Source: Hasllibacter halocynthiae
GTDB lineage: Bacteria; Pseudomonadota; Alphaproteobacteria; Rhodobacterales; Rhodobacteraceae
Length of the DNA: 64,000 bases
Assembly: GCF_003003095.1 (NCBI RefSeq)
Contig: NZ_PVTT01000001.1
Span: 868,001 to 932,000, forward strand
Direction of reading: 5' to 3'
Below the pieces are notes generated by a model. That model was given only the letters and a program-made list of their open reading frames with translations, searched no databases and had not been told where the DNA came from. Both the position numbers and the translations under genes were made by a program. This document shows positions 8,035-15,793 of the stretch, piece by piece (within the stretch, counting starts at the first letter, position 1; every line of letters begins with the position of its first letter).

Positions 8035-9069
8035 TCATTCGAACACCGCCGGTAGGTCGGCACGGTCGCGTCCTTCCAGCCAATCCGGCACGGGAAGGCC
8101 CTTGGAGCGCAGGAACCCGGGGTTGAATATCTTCGAGGCGTAGCGCGTGCCGTAGTCGCAGAGGATGGTGACGATCGTGTTCCCCGGTCCCATCTCGCGC
8201 GCCATGCGGACCGCGCCCGCGACGTTGATCCCGGACGAGCCGCCCAGGACCAGCCCCTCGTGCCGCAGCAGGTCGAACACGTAGGGCAGCGCCTCCTCGT
8301 CGGGGACCTGGCAGGCGAAGTCCGGCGTGAACCCTTCGAGGTTCGCGGTGATCCGGCCCTGCCCGATGCCTTCGGTGATCGACGCGCCCTCGGACCGAAG
8401 CTCTCCGCGGGCGTAGTGGTCGAAGAGGGCCGAGCCCATCGGGTCCGCGATCCCGCAGCGCACGCCCTTCGGCTGCAGCGCCATCGCCACCCCCGCCGCC
8501 GTCCCGCCCGAGCCGACGGCGCAGACGAAGCCGTCGACCTCGCCGTCGGTCTGGGCCCATATCTCGGGCCCCGTGCCTTCCACGTGGGCCTGGCGGTTGG
8601 CGACGTTGTCGAACTGGTTCGCCCAGACGGCGCCGTTCGGCTCGCTCTCGGCCAGCGCGGCGGCGAGACGGCCCGAGTAGCGGACGTAGTTGTTGGGATC
8701 GCGATAGGGCTTCGCGGGCACCTCCAGCAGGGTCGCGCCCGCCAGGCGGATCATCTCCTTCTTCTCGTCGGACTGGGTCTCGGGGATGACGATGACGGTG
8801 CGAAAGCCCATGGACGCCCCCACGAGCGCCAGGCCGATCCCCGTGTTGCCAGCCGTGCCCTCGACCACCGTGCCGCCGGGCCTGAGCGCGCCGGAGGCCA
8901 CCGCGTCGCGGATGATCCAGAGGGCGGCGCGATCCTTGACCGACTGGCCGGGGTTCATGAACTCGGCCTTGCCGAGGATCTCGCATCCCGTCGCCTCCGA
9001 CGGGCCGTTCAGGCGGATGAGCGGGGTGTTCCCGATGGCCGACGCCAGGTCGCGGTGGATGGTGGTCAT
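8035..9069 (-). CDS. cysK: Cysteine synthase (O-acetylserine sulfhydrylase), trg-associated CysK
   Basis: PLP-dependent enzyme that joins sulfide to O-acetylserine; 344 residues, a little longer than CysK of E. coli. The PLP lysine is Lys45 in GQSVKDR. The substrate loop reads EGTAGNTG and the PLP phosphate loop VGSGGTAAG. The C-terminal GGSSGIN motif is intact. It is the last gene of a minus-strand run with trgA and trgB (25 bp after trgB), the arrangement tied to tellurite resistance in Rhodobacter sphaeroides. It also completes the cysteine pathway whose reductive steps are encoded at 14094-19404. Confidence 0.92.
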   Translation of the reverse strand: MTTIHRDLASAIGNTPLIRLNGPSEATGCEILGKAEFMNPGQSVKDRAALWIIRDAVASGALRPGGTVVEGTAGNTGIGLALVGASMGFRTVIVIPETQSDEKKEMIRLAGATLLEVPAKPYRDPNNYVRYSGRLAAALAESEPNGAVWANQFDNVANRQAHVEGTGPEIWAQTDGEVDGFVCAVGSGGTAAGVAMALQPKGVRCGIADPMGSALFDHYARGELRSEGASITEGIGQGRITANLEGFTPDFACQVPDEEALPYVFDLLRHEGLVLGGSSGINVAGAVRMAREMGPGNTIVTILCDYGTRYASKIFNPGFLRSKGLPVPDWLEGRDRADLPAVFE

Positions 9070-9093
9070 GCGCTGCTCCTTCGGACGGAGAGG

Positions 9094-10149
9094 CTAGCGC
9101 CGCATCCGGTCGAGGGCGAGGGCCAGAAGGTGCAGCGGCGCGTTCCGCACCCGCCCCGCGACCGCATCGGCGACCAGCCGCCCGGCCGGGACCAAGGTGG
9201 CCTCGATGTCCTCTCCCTCGGCGTCGAGGCCGCCGATCCCGCCCGCGCCGTCAGGCAGGTCGCACTCGCCGATGAAGAGGAAGTGGTATTCCGTCGTCCC
9301 GCCCGGCGTCGGATACCCCTCGCCGACCGAGTGGAGGGCGTGGATGCGAAGCCCTCCCTCCTCCTCCGCCTCGCGGTGGGCAGCCTCCTCCGGGGTCTCG
9401 CCGGGGTCGATCAGCCCGGCCACGGGCTCGGTCGAGAAGGGATCCCGCTCGCCCCGGACGGCGAGCGCGGCGCGGAACTGACGGATCAGCATAACCCGGT
9501 CGCGCACCCGGTCCCAGGGCAGGACGATGGCGGCGTCGAACCCCGCGAGCGTCGTTCGATCCAACTCGTGCCGGGCCGACCCATCGAGGAGCGGGACCGA
9601 CCAGCGTTGGTTCAGAAGCTCGTAGAAGGCGTCGTGAACACGCTTGGACGAGAGGAGCGCGACGTCCCCGGCGGGCCCGTCCCCCGCCCGCGCACGCGCT
9701 TCGGCGCGGCGGCGGATCGCGGTGATGCGCTTCGCGACCCGGGCGGGATCCTCTCCCAGTCGCTGCATGGCCGCGCGCGCCGCCAGCGTCGCGGTCCGGC
9801 CATGGCTTGTGGCCCAGTCGGACAGCGACCACCCCTCCGCTGCGGCCGGATCGCCCTCGGGCCGATACACTTCGGCGACCGTTCCATCGGCGAGGACGCA
9901 TCGGGACCGGCGGTAGCCGAACAGGGCCTCGTACCAATCGGCGCGCTCGAGGGCTCCGCCGTCGAGGCGGGCGACCCCTCCTTCGGCCGCGCCGCCGGCC
10001 ACCAGGACCGGCCAGTCGCCCTCCGCGGCCCGGCGAACGGACCAGCCCGCCAGCACGGCGGGCCGAACCTCGACCGTCCGGCCGAAGACCGCCCGCGCGA
10101 GGGGCGGGTGCCGCAACGTGCCGAACAGGAAGACCTCGACGACCGTCAC
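9094..10149 (-). CDS. trgB: TrgB-type protein: gamma-glutamylcyclotransferase-like domain fused to Nudix hydrolase
   Basis: 351-residue two-domain protein. The N-terminal half starts with VFLFGTLR, the phosphate-loop signature of AIG2/gamma-glutamylcyclotransferase folds. The C-terminal half has a complete Nudix box (GLIDPGETPEE, then REAEEEGGL), typical of ADP-ribose pyrophosphatases. I place the start at GTG 10149, where homology begins; the frame is open upstream but overlaps trgA. It sits between trgA (22 bp) and cysK (25 bp). In Rhodobacter sphaeroides trgB was identified by its contribution to high-level tellurite resistance; the substrate is not established from sequence. Confidence 0.85.
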   Translation of the reverse strand: MTVVEVFLFGTLRHPPLARAVFGRTVEVRPAVLAGWSVRRAAEGDWPVLVAGGAAEGGVARLDGGALERADWYEALFGYRRSRCVLADGTVAEVYRPEGDPAAAEGWSLSDWATSHGRTATLAARAAMQRLGEDPARVAKRITAIRRRAEARARAGDGPAGDVALLSSKRVHDAFYELLNQRWSVPLLDGSARHELDRTTLAGFDAAIVLPWDRVRDRVMLIRQFRAALAVRGERDPFSTEPVAGLIDPGETPEEAAHREAEEEGGLRIHALHSVGEGYPTPGGTTEYHFLFIGECDLPDGAGGIGGLDAEGEDIEATLVPAGRLVADAVAGRVRNAPLHLLALALDRMRR

Positions 10150-10171
10150 CGCCGCCCCCCGAGTTCGGGCC

Positions 10172-10612
10172 TCAGCCCCAGGCGCGGTCCAGCCGGTTCG
10201 CCAGGAGCCCGGCCAGGACGCCCCCGCCCAGGACGGTCGCGACCAGCGCCGGCGAGAAGGCGAGCGGCGCATGCTCGACCGCGAGGGAGATCGCGGCGTT
10301 CACCGCCTCCAGCGGGTCCGCATAGACCGATCCAAGCGACCGGATCAGCATCATGCGCCATGCCCAGAAGGCCAGGATGAAGGTCGGCAGCAGGATCCCG
10401 GCGGTCAGCCCGGCCGCCATCGCCGGGCGCAGGCCCTCGCCCACGCGCGATCCTACGAACTTCCAGCCGAGGGTCAGACCCATCCCGGCCGCGACGAGGT
10501 TGAGGCCGTCCAGCTTGATCTCCGGCGGCACGGTGCGGGCCGCCAGCCAGACGGTCGCGAAGCCGATCCCGGCGAAGAGGAAGGCGCAGAGGAACTTGGC
10601 GGGCGTGGGCAT
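10172..10612 (-). CDS. trgA: TrgA-type integral membrane protein (tellurite resistance locus)
   Basis: 146-residue membrane protein with four predicted hydrophobic segments: near residues 5-25, 38-52, 67-90 and 116-138. It has no enzymatic motif. I identify it by size, topology and position directly upstream of trgB and cysK, as in the trgAB-cysK region of Rhodobacter sphaeroides. The stop is 22 bp before the trgB start, so the genes are likely co-transcribed. Molecular role is unknown; a membrane partner in oxyanion or redox stress response is inferred from the locus. Confidence 0.78.
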   Translation of the reverse strand: MPTPAKFLCAFLFAGIGFATVWLAARTVPPEIKLDGLNLVAAGMGLTLGWKFVGSRVGEGLRPAMAAGLTAGILLPTFILAFWAWRMMLIRSLGSVYADPLEAVNAAISLAVEHAPLAFSPALVATVLGGGVLAGLLANRLDRAWG

Positions 10613-10743
10613 GACGGGGGACCGGTGGCTGCTCTCGCCGGTGGCTTCGCATGCGGATGGGGCGCGAATGGGGCGCGATCATGCTAGCCGCCCGGTGCCG
10701 CGTGCCTGCCCCCGGCGAACCCCGCGCGTCCGTGCGGCACCGA

Positions 10744-12168
10744 TCAGAAATCACGGGCCTCGTAAGCTTCGAGGGCGCGCCGGCGCCCTTCGGACGCGCC
10801 GACGACCGGGTCCGGATAGGCGTCGTCCGGCGACAGGTCCCAGCTCTCGGGTATCGCGTCGAAGAAGGCGCGCGCCGTTTCCGGGGGATCGTCCTGACCC
10901 TCCGCGATCCACCGGGCGGCATAGATGCCGTCCGGGTCGAACTTCTCCAGCTGGCTCTCGGGATTGAAGACGCGGAAGAACGGGGTCGCGTCGGGGCCCG
11001 ACCCCGCCGACCATTGCCAGCCCAGCGCGTTGTTGGCGATGTCCCAGTCTATCAGATGGTCCGCGAAGAAGTCGCAGCCCAGCTTCCAGTGCGTCATCAG
11101 ATGCTTGGTCAGATAGCTCGCCACGATCATCCGGCCGCGGTTGTGCATGGTGCCCTTCACCCACATCTCGCGCATGGCGGCGTCGACGAAGCGCATTCCC
11201 GTGCGGCCCCGCTTCCACGCCTCGGCCTCGGGGTTGTCGCCACGCCAGGGGAAGGCGTCCCACTCCCCGCGCCAGTTCCGTTCCGCGATGCGCGGCGTGT
11301 GGTGGAGGAGGTGGTAGGCGAACTCCCTCCAGGCCAGCTCCTTCAGGAACGTCTCGCGCCCCTCGCCGCCCGCGGAGGGGTCGCGATACCGGCCCAGGGC
11401 CGAGTGCCAGACCTCGCGGATGCCGATCTCGCCATAGGTCAGGTTCTCGCTGAGGCCCGAGGTGCCGTCCGTTCCCGGCACGTCGCGCATGGTCGCGTAG
11501 TCCGCCATCCGCTCCGCGACGAAACGCGCGAGGCGCTCGCGCGCGGCCTCCTCGCCGACGCAGACGTGCTCCGACACCACGGCGATCCCGCGCGGGTGCA
11601 TCGCGTCGCCCATGCCCCAGTCAGCAAGATCGTCCGACGCGGGCCAGTCGTTCGTCCCCCGAAGGGCGTCGGGGGACGGGGCGGGCTTTGGCACCTCCAT
11701 GTCCTTCACGGCACGCCACATCGGGGTGAACACCTTGAAGAAGCCGCCCGACTTCGTCTGCGCGATCCACGGCTCGCGCATCAGGTGGCCTTCGAAGGAC
11801 CGGGCCTCCAGCCCTTCCTGGCGCAGACGCTCCTTCACGTCCTCATCGCGGCCCCGTGTGTCGGGCCCGTAGAGGCGCGACCACCAGACGTCGCCCGCCC
11901 CGGTCTGCCGCGCCAGCTCCAGCAGCGCGGGCGCCGCGTCGCCCCGGCGAAGGATCAGGCGGCTTCCCCGCGCGCCGAGCGCCGCGCCGAACGCCTCGAC
12001 CGCGAGGCCCCAGCGCCATCTCGGCGCCGCCGGGGTCTCGGCCACGATGTCGTCGTGGATGAAGACGGGGATCAGCGGCCGGCCCGTCGCCGCCGCCTCG
12101 GCCAGCATCGGGTTGTCCGCGAGGCGCAGGTCGCGGCGGAACCAGAGGATGATGGGGCTGTCTGTCAT
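10744..12168 (-). CDS. phr: Deoxyribodipyrimidine photo-lyase (CPD photolyase, class I)
   Basis: 474-residue FAD-dependent DNA repair enzyme that uses blue light to split cyclobutane pyrimidine dimers. The N-terminal antenna domain (ILWFRRDLRLADNP) is followed by the C-terminal FAD domain with WKRGRTGMRFVDAAMREMW, the MHNRGRM-ASYLTKHL segment, and the NNALGWQWSAGSG signature that binds flavin. Length and motifs fit active class I enzymes. It lies 131 bp upstream of trgA and 48 bp downstream of a class V aminotransferase on the same strand. Whether it is a true photolyase or a cryptochrome-like receptor cannot be settled by reading alone, but the motifs favour repair. Confidence 0.92.
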   Translation of the reverse strand: MTDSPIILWFRRDLRLADNPMLAEAAATGRPLIPVFIHDDIVAETPAAPRWRWGLAVEAFGAALGARGSRLILRRGDAAPALLELARQTGAGDVWWSRLYGPDTRGRDEDVKERLRQEGLEARSFEGHLMREPWIAQTKSGGFFKVFTPMWRAVKDMEVPKPAPSPDALRGTNDWPASDDLADWGMGDAMHPRGIAVVSEHVCVGEEAARERLARFVAERMADYATMRDVPGTDGTSGLSENLTYGEIGIREVWHSALGRYRDPSAGGEGRETFLKELAWREFAYHLLHHTPRIAERNWRGEWDAFPWRGDNPEAEAWKRGRTGMRFVDAAMREMWVKGTMHNRGRMIVASYLTKHLMTHWKLGCDFFADHLIDWDIANNALGWQWSAGSGPDATPFFRVFNPESQLEKFDPDGIYAARWIAEGQDDPPETARAFFDAIPESWDLSPDDAYPDPVVGASEGRRRALEAYEARDF

Positions 12169-12216
12169 CGATGGGCCTTCCCGGTGCTCCCGGGCCGAGC
12201 TAGGGCGCCTTCCCGC

Positions 12217-13440
12217 TCAGGCCACGGCGTCCAGCGCCTGGGCCACCCGCGCGCCGTCCGCCTCGGAGGTGTAATGCGCGAAGCTGATCCGCAGGACGCC
12301 GTGCGCGGGATCGATCCCCAGCGCGCGGAGCGTGCGACGGGCATGAAGGCCCTGCCCCGCCGCCATCACCCCCAGCGCGGCGAGGGGGGCGACATATGCG
12401 GCGCCGGCCTTCGGCATCTCGAACGCCATGGTCGGCACCCTGCCCTTCGCGCCGGGCGGCCCGAGCAGCCGCACGTCGTTCCGCCCCGAGGCCCAGTCCA
12501 GCACGGGCGTCATGGCACCGACCTCCTGCTCGCGCATCCACCCGCCGATGACGCCGGCGCGGCCGGCGCCGTCCCTGCCGGCCTTCTCGTGGTGCGCGTA
12601 GAGCGCGTCGAGATAGTCCGCGATCCCCGCGCAGGCCGCGACCTGGGCATGGTCGGCCCCCGCCGGCGCGAAGCGTATGCCGGGCTGGATGGCGTCATCC
12701 CCCTGCCCTTGGGAAGGCAGGCGCGAGGCAGCTTCCTTTCCCACCGCCATCAGGCCCTGATGCGGCCCGAACGTCTTGTGGGCGCTGAAGAGATAGACGT
12801 CCGCCCCCAGCTTTCGCACGTTCGGCAACCCGTGCGGCGCCGCGTTGACCCCGTCCACCACCGTCATCGCCCCGGCCCTGCGGGTGGCGGCGCAGATGGC
12901 GGCGGCGTCGTTCACCTCGCCCACCACGTCCGAGACGTGCGGGAAGGTCAGCACGTCGGCCCCTTCCAGAAGGGGCCGCAGGTCCTCCAGCCGAAGCGAT
13001 CCGTCCCGCATGCGCCACTCGCGCACCTCCGCCCCGTCGCCGGCGAGGCGGCGCCAATGCTCGCCGCTGGCCTCGTGGTCCTGATCGGTCACGACCACCA
13101 CCCCCGGACGCCCCTCGCCGCGCAGCATCTGCCGGACGGCGTTGGCCATCACGTAGGCGTTCGCCGTGGTCGACGGGCCGAAGTGGAGCTCGCCCACCTC
13201 GATTCCCAGCATCGGGGCGAGGCGCCAGCGCGCTTCGTCCATCTCGTCCTGCGCGGTGCGCGAGGCAGCGTAGTCGAACCCCGGCTGGACCTTCCGCTCC
13301 CGGTAGAAACGGTGCAGGCGCCAGATCACCTGCCGGCAGGGGAAGGACCCGCCGGCGTTCTCGGCGTGCACCCTGTTCCGCAACCCTGGTTCCTGGAAGG
13401 CCGGGAACTGGGCGCGCACGAAGTCGAGGTCCAGCCGCAT
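12217..13440 (-). CDS. Class V aminotransferase / cysteine desulfurase-like PLP enzyme
   Basis: 407-residue fold-type I PLP enzyme. The Schiff-base lysine is in FSAHKTFGPHQG, preceded by the VVDGVNAAPHG segment carrying the PLP-binding Asp. The phosphate-binding GPSTTAN motif is near residue 88. It resembles the branch of class V enzymes annotated as selenocysteine lyase or cysteine desulfurase, but no clear flexible loop with a catalytic Cys is seen, so sulfur transfer is not proven. It lies between the lrp-family gene (54 bp upstream) and photolyase. Location among sulfur genes hints at cysteine or related amino-acid metabolism. Confidence 0.75.
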   Translation of the reverse strand: MRLDLDFVRAQFPAFQEPGLRNRVHAENAGGSFPCRQVIWRLHRFYRERKVQPGFDYAASRTAQDEMDEARWRLAPMLGIEVGELHFGPSTTANAYVMANAVRQMLRGEGRPGVVVVTDQDHEASGEHWRRLAGDGAEVREWRMRDGSLRLEDLRPLLEGADVLTFPHVSDVVGEVNDAAAICAATRRAGAMTVVDGVNAAPHGLPNVRKLGADVYLFSAHKTFGPHQGLMAVGKEAASRLPSQGQGDDAIQPGIRFAPAGADHAQVAACAGIADYLDALYAHHEKAGRDGAGRAGVIGGWMREQEVGAMTPVLDWASGRNDVRLLGPPGAKGRVPTMAFEMPKAGAAYVAPLAALGVMAAGQGLHARRTLRALGIDPAHGVLRISFAHYTSEADGARVAQALDAVA

Positions 13441-13494
13441 GCCCCAGACCTATCTGAATGAACGGGGAAGCAGCTGCGACAGCCTGCCGCACCG

Positions 13495-13956
13495 TCAGAG
13501 TGGAAGCGCGTGCGTCGCCTTGATCTCCTCCATGGAGAGGAGGGCGGTGACGTTGTGCACCCGCACCTCCGAGATGAGCGCTTGGTAGAAGGCGTCGTAG
13601 GCGCGGGCGTTCGCGACGCGCACCTTCAGGATGTAATCGATGTCGCCTGCCAGGCGATGCGCCTCCTGCACCTCGGGCCGGTCGCGCAGGGCCTTCAGGA
13701 AGGTCCTCTGCCATTCCGCCTCGTGCTCGGAGGTGCGGATGAGGACGAAGAAGCAGGCCTCGAACCCCAACGCCTCGGGGTCGGGCACGACGACCGAGGG
13801 GCCGATTATGCCGGCTTCACGCATCTTGCGGATCCGATTCCAGACCGGCGTCTTCGAGGAGCCGACCTCGCGCGCGATCTCCTCCAGGGAGCGACCGGCG
13901 TCCCTTTGCAGCTCCGAGAGGATCTTCCGGTCCAGGGCATCGATCCGCGCCGCCAT
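13495..13956 (-). CDS. Lrp/AsnC family transcriptional regulator
   Basis: 153-residue regulator with an N-terminal winged helix-turn-helix (ALDRKILSELQRDAGRSLEE, about residues 6-55) and a C-terminal AsnC/RAM ligand domain (about residues 65-150). The frame is open to 14013, but the ATG at 13956 has an excellent GAAGGAG ribosome site 8 nt away and gives the family length. It is divergent from the sulfur-assimilation operon starting at 14094 and leads a minus-strand run that ends in cysK. A perfect 6-1-6 inverted repeat lies between it and cysG. Regulation of sulfur genes by an amino acid such as cysteine is a reasonable inference. Confidence 0.9.
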   Translation of the reverse strand: MAARIDALDRKILSELQRDAGRSLEEIAREVGSSKTPVWNRIRKMREAGIIGPSVVVPDPEALGFEACFFVLIRTSEHEAEWQRTFLKALRDRPEVQEAHRLAGDIDYILKVRVANARAYDAFYQALISEVRVHNVTALLSMEEIKATHALPL

Positions 13957-13994
13957 CCCGCGCACTCCTTCGTCTTGGGACGGAATGCCCCCGT

Positions 13995-14007
13995 CGATAC
14001 GGTATCG
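13995..14007. promoter_or_regulatory. Perfect inverted repeat, candidate operator for the adjacent Lrp-type regulator
   Basis: CGATAC-G-GTATCG, a 13-bp perfect dyad centred at 14001, lies 39 bp upstream of the lrp start and 87 bp upstream of cysG. Lrp-family proteins bind short dyads near their own genes and divergent targets, so this is a candidate binding site. Confidence 0.45.
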
Positions 14008-14093
14008 GGACATACGTCCTTATTCGCAAGCCCAGGGTGCCGCCAGAAGGGAAATCCTCCTAGGTTACGCCGTGCAACCCGAGGACCGCGCCC

Positions 14094-15494
14094 ATGCAGC
14101 ACTTCCCCGTCTTCCTCAACCTCGCCGGCCGGCGCGTGGTCCTCTCGGGCGGGGGCGAGGCGGCGGTGGCGAAGCTGCGCCTCCTGCTGAAGACCGAGGC
14201 TAGCCTGACGGTCCATGCCGCGGCGCCCGACCCCTGGATCGAGGGGCAGGCCGCCGCCGGGCGGCTGCGGATCGTCCGCCGCCCCCTCGGCCCGGGCGAC
14301 TGCCTCTGCGCCGCCCTCTTCTACGCCGCCGACGAGGACGCGGCCGAGGACCGGCGCACGATCGCCCTCGCCCGTGCGGACGGGGCGCTGGTGAACGTGG
14401 TGGACGATCTGGAGAACTCGCAGTTCATCACCCCCGCCATCGTGGACCGCGACCCCGTCACCGTGGCCATCGGCACGGAAGGCGCGGCCCCCGTCCTCGC
14501 CCGGCGGATCAAGGCCGATCTCGAGGCGCGGCTGCCCGCCCGCCTCGGCCCGCTCGCGCGGATCGGCAAGACCTTCCGCAAGGCCGCCGAGGCCCTGCCC
14601 ATGGGCCGCGCGCGCCGCGCCTTCTGGGCGGAATACTACGACCGAACCGGCCCCGCCCTGCCCGACGCGGAGGAGGCGACCGTCCGCCCCGCGCTGGACG
14701 CGCTGCTCGAGAAGCACCTCGCCGCCGCGCCGGAACGGGGCCGCGTCACCTTCGTTGGCGCCGGTCCGGGCGATCCGGACCTCCTGACCTTGGCCGCCCG
14801 CCGCGCGCTGGACGAGGCCGACGTCGTCCTCCACGACCGCCTCGTTCCCCAGCCGATCTTGGAGCTGGCCCGCCGCGAGGCGGTGATCGTCGAGACCGGC
14901 AAGACCGGCTTCGGCCCCGCCATGTCCCAGCCCGAGATCGACGCCCTGATCGTCGGCCACGCCGCGAAGGGCGCCCAGGTCGTCCGCCTGAAGTCCGGCG
15001 ATCCCGGCATCTACGGCCGCTTGGACGAGGAGCTCTCCGCCTGCGAGGCCGCGGGGGTCGAGACGCGCATCGTGCCCGGCATCACCTCCGCCCAGGCCGC
15101 CGCGGCCGCGCTGGGGCAGTCCCTGACCGCGCGGGGCCGGAACGCGGACCTGCGGATCGTCACGGGGCACGACGCGAGGGGCTACACCGATCAGGACTGG
15201 CGGGCCCTGGCCGCCCCCGGGGCGGTAGCGGCGATCTACATGGGCAAGCGGGCCGCGCGGTTCATCCAGGGCCGCCTCCTGATGCACGGGGCCGGGCCCG
15301 GCACCCCCGTCACGGCGGTCGAGAACGCTTCGCGCCCCGACCAGCGGGTGCACGCCGCGACCCTCGCCACCCTGTCCGAGACCCTCGTCGGGATCGCCGG
15401 CCCGGCGGTGCTCCTCCTCGGGCTGGCGCCGAGAGAGGCGGGGGCCCCTTCGCGACGCTCGGTCACCCAGACCCCATCCCTGGAGGCCCTCTGA
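14094..15494 (+). CDS. cysG: Siroheme synthase CysG (multifunctional)
   Basis: 466-residue enzyme that makes siroheme, the prosthetic group needed by the downstream sulfite reductase. The N-terminal part (about 1-210) is the NAD-dependent precorrin-2 dehydrogenase/ferrochelatase (VVLSGGGEAAVAKLRLLL). The C-terminal part is uroporphyrinogen-III C-methyltransferase, beginning with VTFVGAGPGDPDLLTL near residue 217 and including RLKSGDPGIYGR. Both halves look complete. It is the first gene of the plus-strand sulfur operon, and its TGA overlaps the DUF2849 start. Confidence 0.95.
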   Translation: MQHFPVFLNLAGRRVVLSGGGEAAVAKLRLLLKTEASLTVHAAAPDPWIEGQAAAGRLRIVRRPLGPGDCLCAALFYAADEDAAEDRRTIALARADGALVNVVDDLENSQFITPAIVDRDPVTVAIGTEGAAPVLARRIKADLEARLPARLGPLARIGKTFRKAAEALPMGRARRAFWAEYYDRTGPALPDAEEATVRPALDALLEKHLAAAPERGRVTFVGAGPGDPDLLTLAARRALDEADVVLHDRLVPQPILELARREAVIVETGKTGFGPAMSQPEIDALIVGHAAKGAQVVRLKSGDPGIYGRLDEELSACEAAGVETRIVPGITSAQAAAAALGQSLTARGRNADLRIVTGHDARGYTDQDWRALAAPGAVAAIYMGKRAARFIQGRLLMHGAGPGTPVTAVENASRPDQRVHAATLATLSETLVGIAGPAVLLLGLAPREAGAPSRRSVTQTPSLEAL

Positions 15495-15793
15495 TGCCCC
15501 GTGCCTTCGCCGCGAAAGTGCTGACCGCCAACGACCTGCTCGAGGGCGATGTCGTCTATCTGGCGGCCGACGACCGCTGGGTGCGCGACCATCGCGAGGC
15601 CGAGCTGCTGGAGGACGAGGCGGTCGCGGAGGACCGTCTCCTCTACGCCGAGAGCCGGGCCGCGGAGGTGGTCGGCCCCTACCTCGCCGACGCGCGCGGC
15701 GGGCCGGACGGGCCCGAGCCGATCCATTTCCGCGAAGCGTTCCGCACGCGCGGGCCGTCCAACTACCCGCACGGGAAGCAAGCCGATGTATGA
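15494..15793 (+). CDS. DUF2849 family small protein of the sulfite reductase operon
   Basis: 99-residue soluble protein without membrane segment or cysteine. The sequence (LTANDLLEGDVVYLAADDRWV at the start, HFREAFRTRGPSNYPHG near the end) matches my memory of DUF2849, which is found next to cysI in alphaproteobacteria. The start shares its first base with the cysG stop, and its last 8 bp overlap cysI. The coupling suggests a stoichiometric helper of sulfite reductase, for instance in electron transfer or siroheme insertion, but its role is unknown. Confidence 0.82.
   Translation: MPRAFAAKVLTANDLLEGDVVYLAADDRWVRDHREAELLEDEAVAEDRLLYAESRAAEVVGPYLADARGGPDGPEPIHFREAFRTRGPSNYPHGKQADV

Noticed and set aside
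10651-13461. 936-codon open frame on the plus strand opposite photolyase and the class V enzyme
   Set aside because: Antisense to genes with complete catalytic motifs; no recognisable protein features.
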